Of a DNA stretch of 64,000 bases, positions 36,216-48,334 are shown piece by piece. The DNA comes from Chloroflexota bacterium. GTDB taxonomy: Bacteria > Chloroflexota > Dehalococcoidia > Lucifugimonadales > Lucifugimonadaceae. Numbering within the stretch: position 1 is the first letter of the stretch; each line of letters opens with the position of its first letter. The stretch spans positions 1 through 64,000 of the forward strand of contig JAQCHZ010000001.1 in the NCBI GenBank assembly GCA_027618835.1, written 5' to 3'. The position numbers and the translations under genes were made by a program. The notes under the pieces are model-generated. The model had not been told where the DNA came from and ran no database searches. It saw only the letters and a list, made by a program, of their open reading frames with translations.

Positions 36216-37004
36216 ATGGTGACATCCCTACTAGCTGTCGATATCGGCAATACGAACATCACGATTGGTGCATTCACCGATCAAGAACTGACCGCCACAT
36301 GGCGTTTGGCAACACGCGAAACTCGCACTATCGACGAGCAAGCATGGGCGCTCAAAGGCGTACTGCAATCTAAAGGCGTTGAGCCAAGTTCGTTCGACGC
36401 AGTAGTCATTTGCTCGGTTGTCCCTCCCCTAACGGAAGACTACGTTCATGCCCTATCAGCTGTAACCGAGGTGACACCTTTGGTTATTGGCCCCGGTGTT
36501 CGCACCGGCATAAGAATCCACTACGACCGAACTCAGGACGTCGGAGCCGACAGAATTGTCGACGCTGTCGCCGCGCATCAGTTGTATGGCGGGCCAATCG
36601 TTGTTGTCGACATCGGAACAGCTACCGTATTCGACGCAGTAACCGCCGAGGGTGATTACATCGGTGGAGCAATATCGCCTGGTATTGAAATAGCTGCCGA
36701 CGCTATGTTCCGCAATACTTCTCAACTACGACGAGTCGAATTGATCGCCCCAGACCGGGTGATCGGTCGCAGCACGGTGGCTTCGATGCAGTCAGGGTTC
36801 GTATTCGGATTCGCCGCATTGATTGAGGGTATGCTCGTTCGATTCAAAGCGGAACTGAATCCAGATGCTCCCGAAGATGTCACCGTAGTAGCTACGGGAG
36901 GCTTGGCAAATCTGATGGCCAAGCACACCGAGTCTTTCGATCATGTGAACCCTGAGTTGACCCTAGTGGGGCTTCGACTCGTTCACGAAATGAACAACGC
37001 CTAA
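36216..37004 (+). CDS. coaX: Type III pantothenate kinase
   Basis: 262 aa with the ASKHA fold motifs of CoaX: DIGNTNITIGAF (phosphate 1), VGADRIVDAVAAH, VVDIGTATVFDAVTAEGDYI (phosphate 2; Asp base) and GGAISPGIEIAADAMF. It phosphorylates pantothenate as the first step of CoA synthesis. The gene for the next steps, coaBC, starts 12 nt later. Confidence 0.95.
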   Translation: MVTSLLAVDIGNTNITIGAFTDQELTATWRLATRETRTIDEQAWALKGVLQSKGVEPSSFDAVVICSVVPPLTEDYVHALSAVTEVTPLVIGPGVRTGIRIHYDRTQDVGADRIVDAVAAHQLYGGPIVVVDIGTATVFDAVTAEGDYIGGAISPGIEIAADAMFRNTSQLRRVELIAPDRVIGRSTVASMQSGFVFGFAALIEGMLVRFKAELNPDAPEDVTVVATGGLANLMAKHTESFDHVNPELTLVGLRLVHEMNNA

Positions 37005-37015
37005 CCCGGCTTCAG

Positions 37016-38260
37016 GTGCCTGATATGTCGCCCGATATTAGCTCAAACCAACCGATCTCTCGACGTCCGCTAGAAGGCAAAAATGTCGTTCTTGGCGTGA
37101 CAGGTTCCATTGCCGCATACAAAGCCGCCGACATCGCCAGCAAGTTAGTTCAGGCCGGCGCGACTGTCGACGTGATAATGACGCCTGCGGCTACCGAATT
37201 CATTGGCACATCAACGTTCGCAGCACTCACACATCGACCCGTAACCACCGGTCTGTTCCAAGCAAACTCCGAACTCAGTATCGACCACGTGGCCCTCGCC
37301 TTACGCGCCGACTGCGTCTTGATAGCTCCTGCAACAGCAAACACCCTCGCAAAGCTCGCACTCGGTATAACCGACGACCCGCTGACGGCAACCGTGCTTG
37401 CCACCGAGGCACCAGTAATCGTTGCTCCAGCGATGGACGCCGATATGTTCGCAAGCCCATCGACACAACGGAACGTAAAAACGCTTATTGAAGACGGCGT
37501 TATTGTCGTTGGCCCAGCAGAAGGAAGACTTGCTTCTGGGCTTGTTGGTCAAGGTCGACTCGTCGAGACAGCGACACTGGTCGGGCTTGTGAGACAGGCA
37601 ATTGGCAGGAACGGCGATTACGCCGGGCGGCGGGTGATCGTTTCCGCTGGTGGCACCAAGCAACCGATCGACCCTGTGCGCTTCATCTCAAACCGATCGA
37701 CCGGCAAGATGGGATACGCAATCGCCGAAGCAGCTCGTGATCGCGGTGCGGATGTAACGCTCGTCACTGCGAGCGATCTTCCTGCGCCATCAGGTGTGAC
37801 TGTAGTAAACACTTCCACAGTCGCCGATATGCGTGATGCGATTCTCCCGATTTCCGCTGACGCCGATCTGCTCGTAATGGCTGCAGCAATATCCGATTTC
37901 ACTCCGACGGATGTTGCCGACCAAAAAATCAAGAAAAAGGTCGAAGGCAGTATGTCGCTCGAACTCACGAAGGTCGAAGACTTCATGCCCTTGGCTCAAG
38001 GTAAGAACTTGGTCAAAGTAGCATTCGCAGCTGAAACGAACGACCTCGAAGCTAATGCTCACGCAAAAGCCGCCCCGAAAGGTGCGGCGTTCGTTGTTGC
38101 AAATAACGTGAGCGAACCGGGAAGTGGATTCGGCACAGACACAAACAAAGTCACATTCGTCGATCCAGATGGCAACGCCGAACCACAATCGCTCATGAGC
38201 AAGCTCGATGTCGGGCATGCTATCCTCGATCGTGCGCTGTCGCACCTCTCGCAGGGCTAA
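37016..38260 (+). CDS. coaBC: Phosphopantothenoylcysteine synthetase/decarboxylase
   Basis: 414 aa. The N-terminal flavoprotein decarboxylase domain (CoaC) shows GVTGSIAAYKAADIASKLVQ and APAMDADMF. The C-terminal synthetase domain (CoaB) shows VSAGGTKQPIDPVRFISNRS, TGKMGYAIAEAARDRGADVT and the lysine-rich KIKK segment. The start is GTG 37016 or ATG 37025 in the same frame. It joins cysteine to phosphopantothenate and decarboxylates the product. Confidence 0.95.
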   Translation: MPDMSPDISSNQPISRRPLEGKNVVLGVTGSIAAYKAADIASKLVQAGATVDVIMTPAATEFIGTSTFAALTHRPVTTGLFQANSELSIDHVALALRADCVLIAPATANTLAKLALGITDDPLTATVLATEAPVIVAPAMDADMFASPSTQRNVKTLIEDGVIVVGPAEGRLASGLVGQGRLVETATLVGLVRQAIGRNGDYAGRRVIVSAGGTKQPIDPVRFISNRSTGKMGYAIAEAARDRGADVTLVTASDLPAPSGVTVVNTSTVADMRDAILPISADADLLVMAAAISDFTPTDVADQKIKKKVEGSMSLELTKVEDFMPLAQGKNLVKVAFAAETNDLEANAHAKAAPKGAAFVVANNVSEPGSGFGTDTNKVTFVDPDGNAEPQSLMSKLDVGHAILDRALSHLSQG

Positions 38261-38484
38261 CGAACAACACCAGTCCAACTTCTCGACCGCGGCCAAGCGA
38301 AGTGGAGAGACCTTCGGTGGGGAGGGCTCGGTCACCTGCATTCAGCGACCTTTCCGCAATTCAACCGTCGCTATACGTCCCAGATAGTTGCTTCTACCCT
38401 TAGAATATCCACATCAATCAATCCCCGATCATTGATACCGGCTCTCGTTGCCGGACGAAACCTGCAAGTAAACAAGGTGTCCAT

Positions 38485-38754
38485 ATGAGGCTGTACTGGA
38501 AGCAGAAGAAAAAAGGAATCGATTTAATCGTCGAGAACGATGAGGGTGATACCTTTTCGGTTGGCGGCGTACGAGACACTAAGCGCGGAATCGAAGCCCT
38601 CGCCAAAACGACCGGTTATGACCCGGGTCGAGCAGTCAAAGGTCTCGAATCTATCGAAGAAGGTCGTACCTTCGTTGAGCAGTTCGAGTCATGGCGCGAA
38701 TTCTTCCCCGGCGACGTCCTCTCGGTAGAGCCAGATATTCTCCCACTCGACTAA
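38485..38754 (+). CDS. Hypothetical protein, 89 aa
   Basis: MRLYWKQKKKGIDLIVENDE opens a small soluble protein with alternating charged and hydrophobic residues, a helix around RDTKRGIEALAKTTGYDP and an acidic, Phe-rich end (FESWREFFPGDVLSVE). No family is recognised. It has normal codon texture for the window, an ATG about 220 nt from coaBC, and is followed by the RraA-like gene 32 nt later. Confidence 0.6.
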   Translation: MRLYWKQKKKGIDLIVENDEGDTFSVGGVRDTKRGIEALAKTTGYDPGRAVKGLESIEEGRTFVEQFESWREFFPGDVLSVEPDILPLD

Positions 38755-38786
38755 TAGACCAAAACATCCGGATCGAACGCCCACCC

Positions 38787-39473
38787 ATGAAAACAATCGA
38801 CCAGTCGATTCTCGACACTCTCGCTGAATACGATTCAGCCACGGTTCAGAACGCAGGAATTTTAGTCCGAGGCTATGTTCACGCAAACGACGACTACACC
38901 GATCCGAGCGTTCGTGAATACATCTCACCGGGTGATAAACCGGCTGTAGGTTACGCACTCACTTCGACGTGGACTCCCCTTTCGGGTGAGCAGAGCGATG
39001 GCTATTTGCGTACCGACTACTTCGATTCAATTGCGAAGGCGAACGTCCCTGTGATCGTCGTGCAACAAGACATCGACAAGCCCGCAAACCGCGGAGCTAT
39101 CATCGGCGATGGCATGGCATTTCAAATGAAAGCACTCGGTGCTGTTGGCGCTCTAGTTGAAGGCAACGCCCGCGATATTCCCGGTATCGAGCAAGCTGGA
39201 TTGCCCCTTTGGGCTACAGGACGCGTGCCGGGACACGGTCCGTTCAACATGATGGAACATGAAGTGACGGTTACCGTTGCGAGTCTGACGATCAACCCAG
39301 GAGACATTCTGGTTTGCGACGCAGATGGCGCAACTCGGGTCTCAGTCGACGAAGCGGCCGATGTCGCCAAGATGTGTACCGAAGTCCGCGCCAAAGAAGG
39401 CGCACTTCACAAGTTCTTCTCAGTCCCTAATTTCACTTTGGACAATTGGGAAGAATGGAAGTCCAAGAGCTAG
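38787..39473 (+). CDS. RraA-like family protein
   Basis: 228 aa from ATG 38787. The open frame reaches back to 38691, but those 32 residues overlap the previous gene and are Arg/Pro-rich, so I drop them. The family core is visible: YDSATVQNAGILVRGYV, GDGMAFQMKALGAVGALVEG, NARDIPGIEQAGLPLWATGR and NPGDILVCDADGATRV. Relatives include RNase E regulators and metal-dependent HMG/oxaloacetate-type aldolases. In a catabolic genome an aldolase or decarboxylase role is more likely than RNase regulation, but this is inference. Confidence 0.82.
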   Translation: MKTIDQSILDTLAEYDSATVQNAGILVRGYVHANDDYTDPSVREYISPGDKPAVGYALTSTWTPLSGEQSDGYLRTDYFDSIAKANVPVIVVQQDIDKPANRGAIIGDGMAFQMKALGAVGALVEGNARDIPGIEQAGLPLWATGRVPGHGPFNMMEHEVTVTVASLTINPGDILVCDADGATRVSVDEAADVAKMCTEVRAKEGALHKFFSVPNFTLDNWEEWKSKS

Positions 39474-39489
39474 CGGTTCTTCCACGATC

Positions 39490-39527
39490 AAAAAAAGACC
39501 GGAGCCTTTTCAGACTCCGGTCTTTTC
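39490..39527. terminator. Bidirectional intrinsic terminator
   Basis: AGACCGGAG (39496-39504) pairs with CTCCGGTCT (39515-39523) around a 10-nt loop. T-runs follow on both strands (TTTT on plus, seven T on minus). It separates the convergent RraA-like and valS genes and should stop both. Confidence 0.88.
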
Positions 39528-39564
39528 CAATTAACTAACGATTCAAAGAACCTAAACCACTCGC

Positions 39565-42219
39565 CTACTTCTTCTCTGGAGCTTCAGCCACTTCAATCTG
39601 AGCCGTGTATCGCCAATCAGCCGTCGGTGTGCCTTTGGCAAAGCCGATCGTCTCCGCTCCACCTGCCGCTGCAACGTCATCAAGCACAAGTCGCAAATCC
39701 GACTCGCCAACTTCGTCAGCCTCTAGAACCAAGCTCAGCAGCTCACGATTCAAGCTCACGCCGCTCTCGCTCTTCGCCTTGCGTATAGCTGAGATAGCGT
39801 CACAGGCAGCTTGGAACGATCCAGCGACTTCGGGAGCAGGAATCGAATCAAACTCTTCAGGAGTGGGCCATGGCGCTTTGTGAATCGAAGGGTGACCCGT
39901 TTCCTCAGCAAATACCCAGCTCCAAACTTCATCAGTAATTGTCGGAACAATCGGAGCGAACAATCGCAGAACCACGTTCAGACCCAGTCGCAAAGTCGCA
40001 ACTGCCGACGCCCTACCCGCAGGATCGTCTTCCGAGCGTGAGCGTCGTTTTAGAAGCTCGATGTAGTTGTCGGTAAACGCACCCCAGAAAAACTTTTCAG
40101 TCCCCTGCAACGCAACCGAGAATTCGAATTTTTCAAATGCCTCACCAGCAGATCGAACAACCTCTTTGAGCTCAGCAATAAACGCCCTATCAAGTTCGTT
40201 TACGATTGGACCATCATCGGCGGTCTGACCCAGTACGAACTTTCCTGCGTTATACAGTTTCGTGACCAGCTTGCCACCGATCTTGAATATCGCCTCATCG
40301 TGAGATGCATCTGTGCCGAGCTTGAACGAAGCCGACCAGTATCGAACGGCGTCCGCACCAAACCTGTCGAGCGTATCGACCGGAGTGACCACGTTTCCCT
40401 TCGACTTCGACATCTTCTTTCGATCTGGATCAAGCACCCAGCCGGAAAGGTTGATGTTGTGCCACGGAACCGATTCCTGGTGCAGCATCGCTTTGGCGAT
40501 CGTGTAGAACGCCCACGTTCGGATGATGTCGTGACCCTGTGGACGTACGTCCATCGGGAACAACGTGTTCATCTGATCGTCTTCGTCACCCCAGCGAGCA
40601 ACCGTTTGGGGGCTGAGCGACGAAGTGAACCAAGTGTCGAAAATGTCGGGTTCCCCGGCGAATCCACCAGCAACTCCCCGCTGACTCTCGTCGTAGCCCG
40701 GAGCTGCGACCGACTCTGGGTCGACCGGCAGCATGCCTGGTGTCGCAATGATCGCTTGGTCGTACTGCGGTTCACCCTGATCGTCGAGCGGGTACCAAAC
40801 TGGAATTGGAACACCAAAGTAACGCTGACGCGAAATGCACCAGTCGACGTTCAGATTCTCCGTCCAGTTTTCAAACCGCTTGCGCATAAACTCGGGGTGC
40901 CAGTTGATCTTGCGACCCATTTCGATCATCTGATCGGTTTTATCAAGCATCCTTACGAACCACTGGCGAGTTGTCAGATATTCAAGCGGACTGTCACCCT
41001 TCTCGTAGTATCGAACAGGGTGCTGAATCTGCTTGGGTTCATCCTGTAAAGGCGCTCCGTTTCCGGTCGCCGAGTTCGCAGGATCGCGCATGAGATCGAC
41101 AACCAGCAACTTAGCAGACGGTGTGCGCTTGCCAACTATCGCCTGGTAGTTCTCGTTCGCCTTATCAGGATTTGTGCTCGCCCAGCCGTCGTCTCCGCCG
41201 AAATTATGATCGAGAATACGACCGTTTCGACCCAGTATTTGTCGAAGCTCAAGTCCCTCTTCACGCCACCATGCAACGTCAGTCTGGTCCCCAAAGGTAC
41301 AAACCATCAGAATTCCGGTTCCCTTTTCAGGATCGGCTTCGGTGCTAGGGAAGATCGGTACTTTGGCGAAGAATCCAGGTGTAATTGCGTGCTTGCCGAA
41401 TAGCCCTTTAAACCGCTCGTCGTCAGGGTGAGCCGTAATGCCCACGCAAGCGGCTAGCAATTCAGGTCGAGTAGTCGAAATCACGAAACTCTTTACCGGT
41501 GCGTCCTCTTCAAACACGCCGAATTCTATGTCGTGATACGCCCCACCCTTTTCTCGATCTTCAACTTCAGCCTGTGCAACCGCTGTCTGGAAATCAACGT
41601 CCCACATGGTCGGAGATTCGAGTTGGTATACGTGGTTTTTCTCGTGAAGATCTAAGAAGCTTCGCTGAGCGATTCGACGGCTCTTGTCGTCGATAGTCGC
41701 GTACTCGTCGCCCCAGTCGATCGAGTAACCCATCCGATCGAACGTCTCTTTGAAAACAATCTCGTCCATCTCGGTTACAACACGACAAAGCTCAATAAAG
41801 TTTTGTCGGTTGATTACCAGCTGCCGGTCCTTTTTCAGACCCAACTCCGCCCGTTTGGCCTCAACGTCAAGATTTTCGATGTAAGGAATGTTTCGTTCAG
41901 CCCGTACAGAAAAATAGTTCTGAACCCGACGCTCCGTAGGAAGACCGTTGTCGTCCCAGCCCATCGGGTACGCAACGTTCATGCCCGTCATACGCTTGTA
42001 CCGCGCTATCAAATCCTGGTGGGTGTACGAGAAGATGTGCCCAATGTGCAACGATCCGCTAACGGTCGGAGGTGGTGAGTCGATTACGAACGACTTCTCG
42101 CGCGGCGCTGTAGGGTCGCGCTTTTCAACGCCCAACTCGCTCCAGCGTTTGCGCCAGTGCAGTTCACGCTCGTTAATATCAAAGCGTTTTGGAAGATCAC
42201 CGAACTCTATCGACTTCAC
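39565..42219 (-). CDS. valS: Valyl-tRNA synthetase
   Basis: 884 aa class I synthetase. The HIGH motif is at 58-61 (SGSLHIGHIFS) and the KMSKS loop at DRKKMSKSKGNVVTP. It has the CP1 editing insertion (STTRPELLAACVGITAHPDD) and the CISRQRYFGVPIPVWYPLDD zinc/active-site region. It is slightly shorter than many ValS and lacks an evident long C-terminal coiled coil. It charges tRNA-Val and removes mischarged Thr. A T-box leader upstream should control it by valine-tRNA charging. Confidence 0.97.
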   Translation of the reverse strand: MKSIEFGDLPKRFDINERELHWRKRWSELGVEKRDPTAPREKSFVIDSPPPTVSGSLHIGHIFSYTHQDLIARYKRMTGMNVAYPMGWDDNGLPTERRVQNYFSVRAERNIPYIENLDVEAKRAELGLKKDRQLVINRQNFIELCRVVTEMDEIVFKETFDRMGYSIDWGDEYATIDDKSRRIAQRSFLDLHEKNHVYQLESPTMWDVDFQTAVAQAEVEDREKGGAYHDIEFGVFEEDAPVKSFVISTTRPELLAACVGITAHPDDERFKGLFGKHAITPGFFAKVPIFPSTEADPEKGTGILMVCTFGDQTDVAWWREEGLELRQILGRNGRILDHNFGGDDGWASTNPDKANENYQAIVGKRTPSAKLLVVDLMRDPANSATGNGAPLQDEPKQIQHPVRYYEKGDSPLEYLTTRQWFVRMLDKTDQMIEMGRKINWHPEFMRKRFENWTENLNVDWCISRQRYFGVPIPVWYPLDDQGEPQYDQAIIATPGMLPVDPESVAAPGYDESQRGVAGGFAGEPDIFDTWFTSSLSPQTVARWGDEDDQMNTLFPMDVRPQGHDIIRTWAFYTIAKAMLHQESVPWHNINLSGWVLDPDRKKMSKSKGNVVTPVDTLDRFGADAVRYWSASFKLGTDASHDEAIFKIGGKLVTKLYNAGKFVLGQTADDGPIVNELDRAFIAELKEVVRSAGEAFEKFEFSVALQGTEKFFWGAFTDNYIELLKRRSRSEDDPAGRASAVATLRLGLNVVLRLFAPIVPTITDEVWSWVFAEETGHPSIHKAPWPTPEEFDSIPAPEVAGSFQAACDAISAIRKAKSESGVSLNRELLSLVLEADEVGESDLRLVLDDVAAAGGAETIGFAKGTPTADWRYTAQIEVAEAPEKK

Positions 42220-42261
42220 GATTTCTAATTCCTACTTGGTCTTATCGACCAATCTAACCGC

Positions 42262-42545
42262 CTGAAATTCAGGCAATAAAAAACCCATCCACATCAGAAG
42301 TAAACACTTCTTCAAAGGACGGGCTAACCGCGGTACCACCTTCGTTGAACGAAGCCGTATACAAACGACCACGAACCACTCAATTAGCTGTAACGGAGCA
42401 ACCGGGCGAACTTAGCAATTCCGACTTAGCCGAAACATTCAGTCCACCAGCTCGGAGACGACTTCACGATTGCAATGGTTCCGGTTCACACCAAACACCG
42501 GATCTCTTTGACCCTGCAAACACGCTACTACTTCTCGTCGAAGCT
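42262..42545 (-). promoter_or_regulatory. T-box leader of valS
   Basis: The minus strand carries the T-box core AAGGTGGTACCGCGG (about 42330-42345). Upstream is a stem I that opens GACGAGAAGTAGTA (loop-E AGTA) near 42526-42539 and contains the AGAGATCCGG stretch. On the 3' side of stem I, GAA is followed directly by GTC at 42462-42460, a valine codon in the specifier position. Uncharged tRNA-Val should favour the antiterminator and valS expression. The match of specifier to downstream gene makes the call strong. Confidence 0.92.
42280..42327 (-). terminator. valS leader terminator (T-box expression platform)
   Basis: On the minus strand CCCGTCC is followed by a stem around AAGTGTTTACTT, then GGATGGG and a run of six T. 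The 5' arm overlaps the downstream end of the T-box sequence, so terminator and antiterminator are mutually exclusive. Confidence 0.8.
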
Positions 42546-42604
42546 GATTCAATATCACATTTAGGCTAGCGGCAACTCAGTTCAATTGCAATGGCAAATA
42601 CTGC

Positions 42605-43420
42605 TTACGACTCAGCTGGAGCTTTCCGTGTACGTCGGCGTTTCTTGCTCATCTGACGGTGCATAGCATCCGCATGAACAAGCTTCCTCCGACGTACGTC
42701 ATTCTGACGCATTCGCTCTAATTTCGCCAAGCCCTTGCGCGTGTCACTAGCGATTTTTGCGGGATCGGATCGTTCCATTCGCAATTTGAATAACCAATAC
42801 GTGAAAGCATCTTCCGACCCTAGGGAATGTTCGTCTCGATGTCGCCCGGCGTCACGTGCCGACATAGAGCCGGCCTCTAACTTGAACACTTCCCAAAGCT
42901 GGTCACGAGTGTTGCCGTAGAGCGTTTCGTAAGCGAGTTCCAATGAATGGTCGCTTAGCGGCCGTCCAGCCCCTACTCGCCTGTGGGTGACTTCTTCCTC
43001 GACAGCCGTAACAAGCGACTGTTCCACCGTTACACCGTAGAAATACGAAAGATGTGCTCTTCCTTTGTCCACACCCACGGATCGCATGAAATCCGCTTCT
43101 TCGAAACCTGCAAACAAAACGGGTGCCGAAAGCCAATCCCACCACACGTCTTGATCGATCTCGGCTTCACATTCCCGGAGCAACCGCTTTGCAAGCAGTT
43201 GCCAATCAAACGCTTCGCCACCGATCAAATAAACGTATAGATCGTCGCCGACCTGCTCTTGTGCCGTTGGCCAAGCGGCGATTGCTTCGAGCACCGCCAG
43301 TTTCCATGCATCGCCAACCGGACCCACAAGTAGAACCTCAGATTTCAGACGCGAAATCATCTCTCCCGCGTCTTTTGGCGAAGAGTCTGTTTCGGTGCTT
43401 GTTTCTTTACTACTGACCAA
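42605..43420 (-). CDS. Conserved hypothetical protein, 271 aa
   Basis: No family recognised. The N-terminal 25 residues are Ser/Thr/Glu-rich and likely disordered. The middle is globular with many aromatics (EIDQDVWWDWLSAPVLFAGF; YFYGVTVEQSLVTAVEEEV). The C-terminal 70 residues are highly basic (RKGLAKLERMRQNDVRRRKL and MSKKRRRTRKAPAES), suggesting nucleic-acid contact. It overlaps the polX stop region by 11 nt on the same strand, so it is probably co-transcribed with polX. Confidence 0.65.
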   Translation of the reverse strand: MVSSKETSTETDSSPKDAGEMISRLKSEVLLVGPVGDAWKLAVLEAIAAWPTAQEQVGDDLYVYLIGGEAFDWQLLAKRLLRECEAEIDQDVWWDWLSAPVLFAGFEEADFMRSVGVDKGRAHLSYFYGVTVEQSLVTAVEEEVTHRRVGAGRPLSDHSLELAYETLYGNTRDQLWEVFKLEAGSMSARDAGRHRDEHSLGSEDAFTYWLFKLRMERSDPAKIASDTRKGLAKLERMRQNDVRRRKLVHADAMHRQMSKKRRRTRKAPAES

Positions 43421-45176
43421 GAGATTTATTGAATGCGTAGCGCTCTGATTTCGGGAGCGCCAGAAATGCCACTAGTTCGGCGTAATGAAGTGTGTTGATT
43501 ACGTGGCGGGCTTCAACCCAACCGCGAATCGCCGTACTAACCCCGAACCGCATGTTGTCGAATTGCCACGTTAGGTGCGAGTCGGTGTTAACTGCAAAGA
43601 TTACACCCATATCGACTGCCATTCGCACATGACCGGCTCTTAAATCGAGCCGGTCTGGCGACGCATTTATCTCCATCACTGTGCCTGTACGAACCGCTGC
43701 TTCGAGAACGGCGGCGATGTCGATCTCAACGGGTGATCGTTTGCCAAGCAGGCGCGCCGTTAGGTGGCAGATGATGTCGACGTGCGGACTCTCCATCGCA
43801 TCGATGACCCGTTGGGTCATCTTTGCGCTGTCCTGATCCATTCCAGAGTGAATAGAGGCAATGACGATGTCGAGATCGGCAAGCAATTCATCGCTGTAGT
43901 CGAGCGATCCGTCAGGCTTGATATCCATTTCGGTTCCCGCCAGCAACCTCATACTTGAAGACTCGGACAGTTCCCTAACGGCGGTGTTGTGGGCAATCAA
44001 CATGTCGGGACTAAGACCATTTGCAACAGTCGCACTCGGCGAATGATCGGTAATGGCGAGGTATTCCAATCCTCGCTTTTGAGCCACAGCTACCATCTCT
44101 TCCATTGGGTAGCGACCGTCCGACCAGTTCGTGTGCGAGTGCAGATCGCCCCGAATATCCGACTCTTTGAGAATATTGGCGAAATCTTGTTTGGCGGCTA
44201 GTTCGATCTCACCGGAATCTTCTCGCATTTGCGGTGGAACGAAGTTCAGACCCAGTCGTTCGTAGATGTCTTGCTCGGTTTGAATATCAGCTGAAGAGCT
44301 ATTTTCCGGATCAAGAAGTCCACTCGAACTAAGTGTCATGCCACGTTCGCTCGCCAGTGCTTCGAGACGAGTTCCGTGGGCGATCGACCCCGTTGCATAC
44401 ACAAGCACCGCAGCAAACGCCTCAGGCGTCACAACTGTGATCGAGAACTGAATCCCGTTCGTATCTGCGAACACAGCCGTGGATTCGTAATGGGCAACTA
44501 CATCACGAACATTTGAAAGCGTCGTGAACGCATCGATGACGCCTTTGAATTCGTCCTCCGGCACGCTGCAAACAAGATCGATATTGCCGATTAGTTCTGC
44601 CGCTCGTCGAACGCTTCCACCTACTTCGATATCTACGATGGTCCCGCACCGAGATTTCAGTTCGGCAATCACATCACTCGCCATCTGGGCAGCGTGTCCC
44701 AGTCCGATCCGGTTGCCTTGTTCAACACGCAGCTTGGTGTGTCGAAGTATCTGAGCAGCGCTCTTTTTACTGATTCTCGGCAAATTCTGAAACTCGCCCG
44801 ATTCAATCGACGCTTCTAGCTGCACGTAGTTGGAAATACCAAGCTCGGTAGCCGCCGTAACGGCAGTCTTGGGTCCTATTCCGGGAATTTGGACGAGTTC
44901 GAGGATTCCGTCGGGGAGTTCTTCGAGAAGTCCTTCCAACAGCCCAAGCCGCCCTGTTCGAGCAAGCTCCTGAGTCTTCTCGACTATCGCGTCGCCAAAC
45001 CCGGGAAGCCCGCCTAATTTCTCGGCGTCATCAGCGATGTCGGTGATCGGATACGGCAGACTATTGATCACATCGGCAGCCTTCGAATGAGCGCGTACTT
45101 TGAACACGTTCTCGCCCTTCGCCTGCATCAGCACAGCGACATCGGCGAACGCCTGAGAAATCGAGTTATTGTCCAT
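43410..45176 (-). CDS. polX: DNA polymerase X with PHP domain
   Basis: 588 aa, the usual bacterial PolX length. The N-terminal helix-hairpin-helix and polymerase beta-like part (about 1-310) shows GFGDAIVEKTQELARTGR, LVQIPGIGPKTA and the catalytic-site block GGSVRRAAELIGNIDLVCSV with its Asp pair. The C-terminal PHP domain has RGDLHSHTNWSDGRYPMEEM and LAITDHSPSA, then INASPDRLDLRAG, the metal-binding residues for 3'-5' exonuclease activity. The role is gap-filling DNA repair in the cytoplasm. Confidence 0.93.
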   Translation of the reverse strand: MDNNSISQAFADVAVLMQAKGENVFKVRAHSKAADVINSLPYPITDIADDAEKLGGLPGFGDAIVEKTQELARTGRLGLLEGLLEELPDGILELVQIPGIGPKTAVTAATELGISNYVQLEASIESGEFQNLPRISKKSAAQILRHTKLRVEQGNRIGLGHAAQMASDVIAELKSRCGTIVDIEVGGSVRRAAELIGNIDLVCSVPEDEFKGVIDAFTTLSNVRDVVAHYESTAVFADTNGIQFSITVVTPEAFAAVLVYATGSIAHGTRLEALASERGMTLSSSGLLDPENSSSADIQTEQDIYERLGLNFVPPQMREDSGEIELAAKQDFANILKESDIRGDLHSHTNWSDGRYPMEEMVAVAQKRGLEYLAITDHSPSATVANGLSPDMLIAHNTAVRELSESSSMRLLAGTEMDIKPDGSLDYSDELLADLDIVIASIHSGMDQDSAKMTQRVIDAMESPHVDIICHLTARLLGKRSPVEIDIAAVLEAAVRTGTVMEINASPDRLDLRAGHVRMAVDMGVIFAVNTDSHLTWQFDNMRFGVSTAIRGWVEARHVINTLHYAELVAFLALPKSERYAFNKSLGQ

Positions 45177-45482
45177 GGGCTACAGGATAACGGTCATCTC
45201 GGTATGGAGGGTGGCTGGATTCTTTCTCCCATCTAATTCCTTCTCCCTAGGAAGAAGGTTAGGTTGCGTGGGAATGCCAACGTTGCCTGTTCAGAATCGT
45301 CGATTCAGGGCAATTCTTGACTAAGTAACCTGAATAAATCGTTGAACATCGCAAACCATGCGAGTTCGATAACGTGAATCTAGTTCAGGGTGACGGTGAC
45401 TACGACGTCAGCCCAAACAACCGATAAAAAATGCCATGAAGCAGCAACTTACCGACTATGAACACAACCCTCTATCTCTCAT
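45177..45482. other. Gene-free gap between PolX and SecA with near-palindrome
   Basis: About 300 nt without a supported gene. At 45239-45258 lies the near-perfect palindrome CCTTCTCCCTAGGAAGAAGG, related in composition to the type C hairpin at 18054. It probably contains the polX promoter on the minus strand, which I did not resolve. Confidence 0.4.
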
Positions 45483-45502
45483 AAAAAGTGCCATCGGCAC
45501 CC
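45483..45502 (-). terminator. Intrinsic terminator after secA
   Basis: On the minus strand GTGCC-GAT-GGCAC forms a 5-bp stem followed by TTTTT, starting about 12 nt past the secA stop. A second GGCAC lies just upstream and could extend the structure. Confidence 0.6.
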
Positions 45503-45511
45503 GTCGGCACC

Positions 45512-48274
<2,763 letters not shown>

Positions 48275-48334
48275 ATACGGCTACTGGCTTACCACGAAAC
48301 ATCAACCAGATTAGAAGCATTCACCAATTACCAA

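Noticed and set aside
38691-38786. Upstream extension of the RraA-like protein
   Set aside because: Overlaps the preceding small gene and is Arg/Pro-rich; the ATG at 38787 fits the family start.
40300-41049. 249-aa plus-strand open frame opposite valS
   Set aside because: Antisense shadow of valyl-tRNA synthetase; Arg/Val-rich with no domain.
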